A stretch of DNA of 17,171 nucleotides from DASYXW01 sp035934405 (GTDB lineage Bacteria > Acidobacteriota > Terriglobia > UBA7540): contig DASYXW010000093.1 of assembly GCA_035934405.1 (NCBI GenBank), positions 1 to 17,171 on the forward strand. Reading direction: 5' to 3'. The notes below the pieces were generated by a model. It had not been told where the DNA came from, ran no database searches, and saw only the letters and a list, made by a program, of their open reading frames with translations. How positions within the stretch are numbered: position 1 is the first letter of the stretch; each line of letters opens with the position of its first letter. Made by a program: the position numbers and the translations under genes. Positions 14,378 through 17,171 of this stretch are shown piece by piece.

Positions 14378-15058
14378 ATGGCGACTTCGAGTGACAAGAC
14401 GTCCACGGGCAGGCTCATCTTCGTTCCGACGCTGATTACGCTCATCATCACGCTACTGCGCGTGTACGGTGAACTGCACAACTGGCCGGCGCCATGGTTC
14501 AGCAGGGCGGCGGGCGGCGGTGGTGCCCTCATCGGCATTTCATGGCTGCCGGTCTTTTTCGGCCCTTACTTTGCCGTGCGATTGGCGCGCGCAGGCGACG
14601 GTCCATCCGGCGCCGGAAAAGCGATCGGGTTTGCCCTGCTGGGCGCCATTGTTTGGGTTGGGGGCGCCGTGATCCTTAACAAGACCGAAGCCCACCCGTC
14701 GATCCTGACGCTTCTCGGCTTGCTCATCATGTTTGGGGCTGCCTTCATTCCGGCCTCGGCGTGGGGCAGCCTGGGCCGGACGCTGTTCGCTTACGCGTTC
14801 GCAGCTCGGATTCCGGTGCTCATCGTGATGTTCATCGCCATGCAGGGAAACGGCGGCCAAGGCTGGGGGACGCATTACGACGTGGTGCCCGCGAGCTTTG
14901 CCAGCCGGGGCCTCTGGGTGAGGTTCGTGAACTTCGCGCTGCTGCCGCAGATGCTGCTGTGGATTGGATACACGGTCGTTGTCGGAGCGATCTTTGGTGG
15001 CATTGCCGCTGCTGTCGCAGGGCGCCGAAAACCCGCGGCCCAGCCGGCGGCGTCGTAG
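14378..15058 (+). CDS. Six-helix membrane protein of unknown family, paralog B
   Basis: A 226-residue membrane protein. GGAGG at 14367-14371 precedes ATG 14378 by 6 nt. It has the same six-helix layout and conserved motifs as the preceding gene (ITLLRVYGELH, FSRAAGGG, GWGTHYD, FGGIAAA). It differs mainly in helix 3-4 and in a short Gly-rich insert before GWGTHYD (QGNGGQGWGTHYD). A 34-nt stretch is identical in the two genes (13554-13587 and 14446-14479) although the genes differ more elsewhere, which could mean recent gene conversion or strong local constraint. The gene ends 13 nt before dtd, so cotranscription with dtd is likely. The family is not recognised. Confidence 0.88.
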   Translation: MATSSDKTSTGRLIFVPTLITLIITLLRVYGELHNWPAPWFSRAAGGGGALIGISWLPVFFGPYFAVRLARAGDGPSGAGKAIGFALLGAIVWVGGAVILNKTEAHPSILTLLGLLIMFGAAFIPASAWGSLGRTLFAYAFAARIPVLIVMFIAMQGNGGQGWGTHYDVVPASFASRGLWVRFVNFALLPQMLLWIGYTVVVGAIFGGIAAAVAGRRKPAAQPAAS

Positions 15059-15071
15059 TCGGGTTCCAGTC

Positions 15072-15527
15072 ATGCGCGCCGTCGTCCAGCGGGTGACGCG
15101 AGCGGAGGTTCGAGTTGGCTGCGTGACCGTCAGCCGCATCGGGCCGGGCTTGCTCGTGCTGGTTGGAATCGGCAGAGGCGATACGCCGGAGAGCGGCGAG
15201 TGGCTGGCGGAGAAAATCGTCAGCCTGCGGATCCTGGACGATGAACAGGGGAAGATGAACCGCTCGCTCGTCGAGTCCGGCGGAAGCGTCCTGTGCGTCT
15301 CCCAGTTCACGTTGTACGGTGATTGTCGCAAGGGCCGGAGGCCGAGCTACGCTGAGGCCGCTCCGTCCGAGGTCGCAAGGCCGCTCTACGAAGCCTTCCT
15401 CCAGTCGCTGCGCTCGCGTCTGCCGGCCGGGCGCGTCGAGTCGGGCGAGTTCCAGTCCATGATGGAAGTGGAGCTTGTAAACGACGGCCCGGTGACGTTG
15501 TTGCTGGACTCGGAGAAGCAATTCTGA
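15072..15527 (+). CDS. dtd: D-aminoacyl-tRNA deacylase
   Basis: This cytoplasmic enzyme removes D-amino acids (and glycine from tRNA-Ala) from mischarged tRNAs and so proofreads translation. The protein is 151 residues, the usual length. MRAVVQRVTRAEV at the N-terminus, VCVSQFTLYGD-like SQFTLYGDCRKGRRPSY (about residues 78-94) and the NDGPVTLLLDS segment near the end, with the Gly-Pro motif that forms the active site, are all present. The frame is open upstream, but ATG 15072 begins exactly at the family N-terminus. It starts 13 nt after the membrane paralog B and ends 1 nt before the next gene, so it lies in the middle of a tight cluster. No Shine-Dalgarno is clear, which fits translation coupled to the upstream gene. 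Confidence 0.96.
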   Translation: MRAVVQRVTRAEVRVGCVTVSRIGPGLLVLVGIGRGDTPESGEWLAEKIVSLRILDDEQGKMNRSLVESGGSVLCVSQFTLYGDCRKGRRPSYAEAAPSEVARPLYEAFLQSLRSRLPAGRVESGEFQSMMEVELVNDGPVTLLLDSEKQF

Positions 15528-15528
15528 C

Positions 15529-16947
15529 ATGACTCGCCCTCTCAAGCGACGTCGGCGCAGTTTCGTCCACGCGTCCGTTGCTCTTCTTGCCGCCGCTCTC
15601 TTGCCCACGCTCCTCGCCGTGGCCGAGCAGCCGGCCACGAAGCCGTCACCAGAGAACTCCGGACGCGTCGAAACCGCTGGGGCGCTCGCCCGCCATGACG
15701 TCACTTCCGGTACTGCGCTGCGCTTTTGGATCACGGTGACCAACGCCACCTCTGCCACGGTTTGTGGAGTTCGTTTGATTCAATTGGAAGCCTACGACGT
15801 CGGCACTCTCGAGGGCGCCGTGATGGGCTCCGCCCACTCCAATTGTTCCCCTCCGTCACCGACGAACGCCGACACCGGACATCTGATTGCAGGGGAACTG
15901 CAGCCTGGGCAAACGGCCACGGTTTGGGGGGAGATTCTCCCCCGCGTCAGTCTGTACGACACTCAGCCGCTGCACGCCGTCATCGGCTGGACTACCACCG
16001 CGGGGGGCGGGTCGCAGGCGCTGGTTCCGCTCGGAGAAATCGCTATTGAAGGCAAGCCGATCGCATGGCTGTGGTACGTCGCACCGGCCTATCAGTTTCT
16101 CAAGGATTTCGCGCTACCCATCGTGGTTTTTCTCTTGGGCTTTTCATATAAGTTCTGGACCGAGAGGCGTGAATCCGCGAAACAGGAGCGCGAGAAGAAA
16201 CTGGAAGAGGAACGACTCAAGCAAGACAAGATCCAGACCTTGCGAGCCGAAACCTGGAAGCAGATGCTTCCCGAAAGTCACGCGCTGGCCAAGAAATACT
16301 ATGCCCCGGTCGAAGCCGCGATCCGCTGGGCGCTGTATTACATGGACAAATCCATCCAAGAGACGAAACAGGACAAGCGGTTGCCGGACGAGCGCTACGC
16401 CTTTTATTTGATCATCCTTATGGGGCGGAGAATCAAGCAAGCGGCGGACGAAGCCGGGGGCTTCTATTTCAAGAGCCGCACTGGAGAAGAACTGGCGGCA
16501 ACCTGCTGGTCAAACTATCGCGACCTGTTCGAGGGCGAACAGGAACCACTCGGGCGCAGCTATGATCGCGCGGTGGGGCAGGTCGATCCCCAGGAAACCC
16601 GCGACTCATTCTGGAAGAAGATCGAGGGAAAGAACTGGACAGCCTGGATAGATCAGGAAGCCCGTGACTCCCTCGCCGCCTGCTGGAGCCACTTTTCTCA
16701 GTGGTACCGAACGCCCGAAGGTCAGGAAGGCGTTTCCAATCTCAGAGGTTTGAGGGCGCTCATCAACTACGAGATGAACCGCCCATACGAGTATTGGTAT
16801 GAAGAGAAGGAGAGAATCGAAGTCGATGATGCCGCCGAAGCCTTTTTGATGAAAGTCGCCGCGCGAATACAGCAATCCGATCCGGGCAAGAAGGATTTCG
16901 AGCAACTGGCCCGGCAATACCTTATTGAGGCGAAAGGCGGCGCCTAG
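15529..16947 (+). CDS. Single-pass membrane protein of unknown family with coiled coil
   Basis: A 472-residue protein starting at ATG 15529, one nucleotide after the dtd stop. The N-terminus has a basic stretch (KRRRRSF) and a hydrophobic segment (13-33), a signal peptide or first anchor. Residues about 40-180 look like a beta-rich, Ig-like outer domain with two Cys (79 and 106) that could pair. A second hydrophobic helix (about 192-210) is followed by a highly charged coiled coil (about 212-245, repeating E, K and R). The C-terminal domain (250-472) is helical and rich in Trp, Tyr and charged residues. The topology suggests a periplasmic sensing domain linked through one helix to a cytoplasmic helical domain. 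No enzyme motif is seen. I do not recognise the family. Coupling to dtd may be accidental operon packing. Confidence 0.82.
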   Translation: MTRPLKRRRRSFVHASVALLAAALLPTLLAVAEQPATKPSPENSGRVETAGALARHDVTSGTALRFWITVTNATSATVCGVRLIQLEAYDVGTLEGAVMGSAHSNCSPPSPTNADTGHLIAGELQPGQTATVWGEILPRVSLYDTQPLHAVIGWTTTAGGGSQALVPLGEIAIEGKPIAWLWYVAPAYQFLKDFALPIVVFLLGFSYKFWTERRESAKQEREKKLEEERLKQDKIQTLRAETWKQMLPESHALAKKYYAPVEAAIRWALYYMDKSIQETKQDKRLPDERYAFYLIILMGRRIKQAADEAGGFYFKSRTGEELAATCWSNYRDLFEGEQEPLGRSYDRAVGQVDPQETRDSFWKKIEGKNWTAWIDQEARDSLAACWSHFSQWYRTPEGQEGVSNLRGLRALINYEMNRPYEYWYEEKERIEVDDAAEAFLMKVAARIQQSDPGKKDFEQLARQYLIEAKGGA

Positions 16948-17071
16948 CGGCCAGGTTTGATCGGTGTAGCCATCTCGTGAATCTCCTCTATGTTTATGGC
17001 ATGGCCGGGCCACTAAGTCAAGAGAATAAAGTAGTGACTCACTTTGATGTTTACAGACACTCTTCACCGCC

Positions 17072-17161
17072 GTCATCCCCGCGAAAGCGGGGATCCATGT
17101 CGCGACAAACTGAGCGTGCACTGCGCCTTGCGCAATGGATTCCCGCTTTCGCGGGAATGAC
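17072..17161. repeat. Inverted pair of REP palindromes, copies 2 and 3
   Basis: Copy 2 (17072-17098) has the stem ATCCCCGC/GCGGGGAT around a GAAA tetraloop. Copy 3 (17135-17161) has the stem ATTCCCGC/GCGGGAAT around TTTC. As inverted repeats they match at 25 of 27 positions, and both differences form one compensatory C-G to T-A pair, which supports selection for the hairpin. They lie 36 nt apart and could also pair with each other. The rest of 16948-17171 shows no gene. Confidence 0.9.
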
Positions 17162-17171
17162 AGTAAGGGAA

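Noticed and set aside
1..17171. Defence system, prophage or integrative element
   Set aside because: No nuclease, helicase, toxin, integrase, transposase, phage structural or tRNA-site signal was found; the recognised genes are ordinary housekeeping or envelope genes.

Overview
The window looks like a chromosomal segment of a GC-rich Gram-negative bacterium, most likely an Acidobacteriota (Terriglobia-like) genome or MAG. This is inference from gene style, not from a marker gene. The clues are secreted TPR proteins, a FecR-type protein with an Ala/Gly-rich tail, a secreted S9 peptidase, a short helical domain (GGVDSRRVAMLVEQRGIDF) that I associate with acidobacterial proteins, and intergenic DNA full of 7-bp repeats and small palindromes. 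No rRNA, tRNA, CRISPR array, transposase, integrase or phage gene was seen.

Layout. 1-173: repeat-rich intergenic DNA (TCAGGGG and CTCATAA arrays). 174-2744 (+): two secreted TPR proteins; the first also carries a zincin-like HQYLH segment. 2835-7006 (+): compact rnc (RNase III), lepB (signal peptidase I) and a large AsmA-like protein; rnc and lepB overlap by 8 nt. 7110-7862 (+): a FecR-like exported protein with its own candidate promoter and a strong ribosome binding site. 7885-10207 (-): two TPR proteins, 1 nt apart and convergent with the FecR gene. 10208-11011: about 800 nt of mostly non-coding DNA with a REP palindrome, other repeats and a broken small ORF. 11012-13102 (+): a secreted prolyl-oligopeptidase-family peptidase. 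13103-13491: non-coding with fragments. 13492-15058 (+): two paralogous six-helix membrane proteins separated by an inverted REP pair. 15072-16947 (+): dtd (D-aminoacyl-tRNA deacylase) and, 1 nt later, an unrecognised single-pass membrane protein with a coiled coil. 16948-17171: an inverted pair of REP palindromes.

Together the genes are mostly envelope and housekeeping functions: RNA processing, protein export, outer-membrane biogenesis and periplasmic scaffolding or proteolysis. I do not see a convincing defence or other multi-gene novel system. The points most worth a second look are the shared 7-nt period of the repeat arrays (one forms a hairpin just before rnc), the Asp-to-Asn change at a metal-binding position of RNase III, the degenerate zincin motif in the first TPR protein, the tandem membrane-protein pair, and the unknown protein next to dtd.
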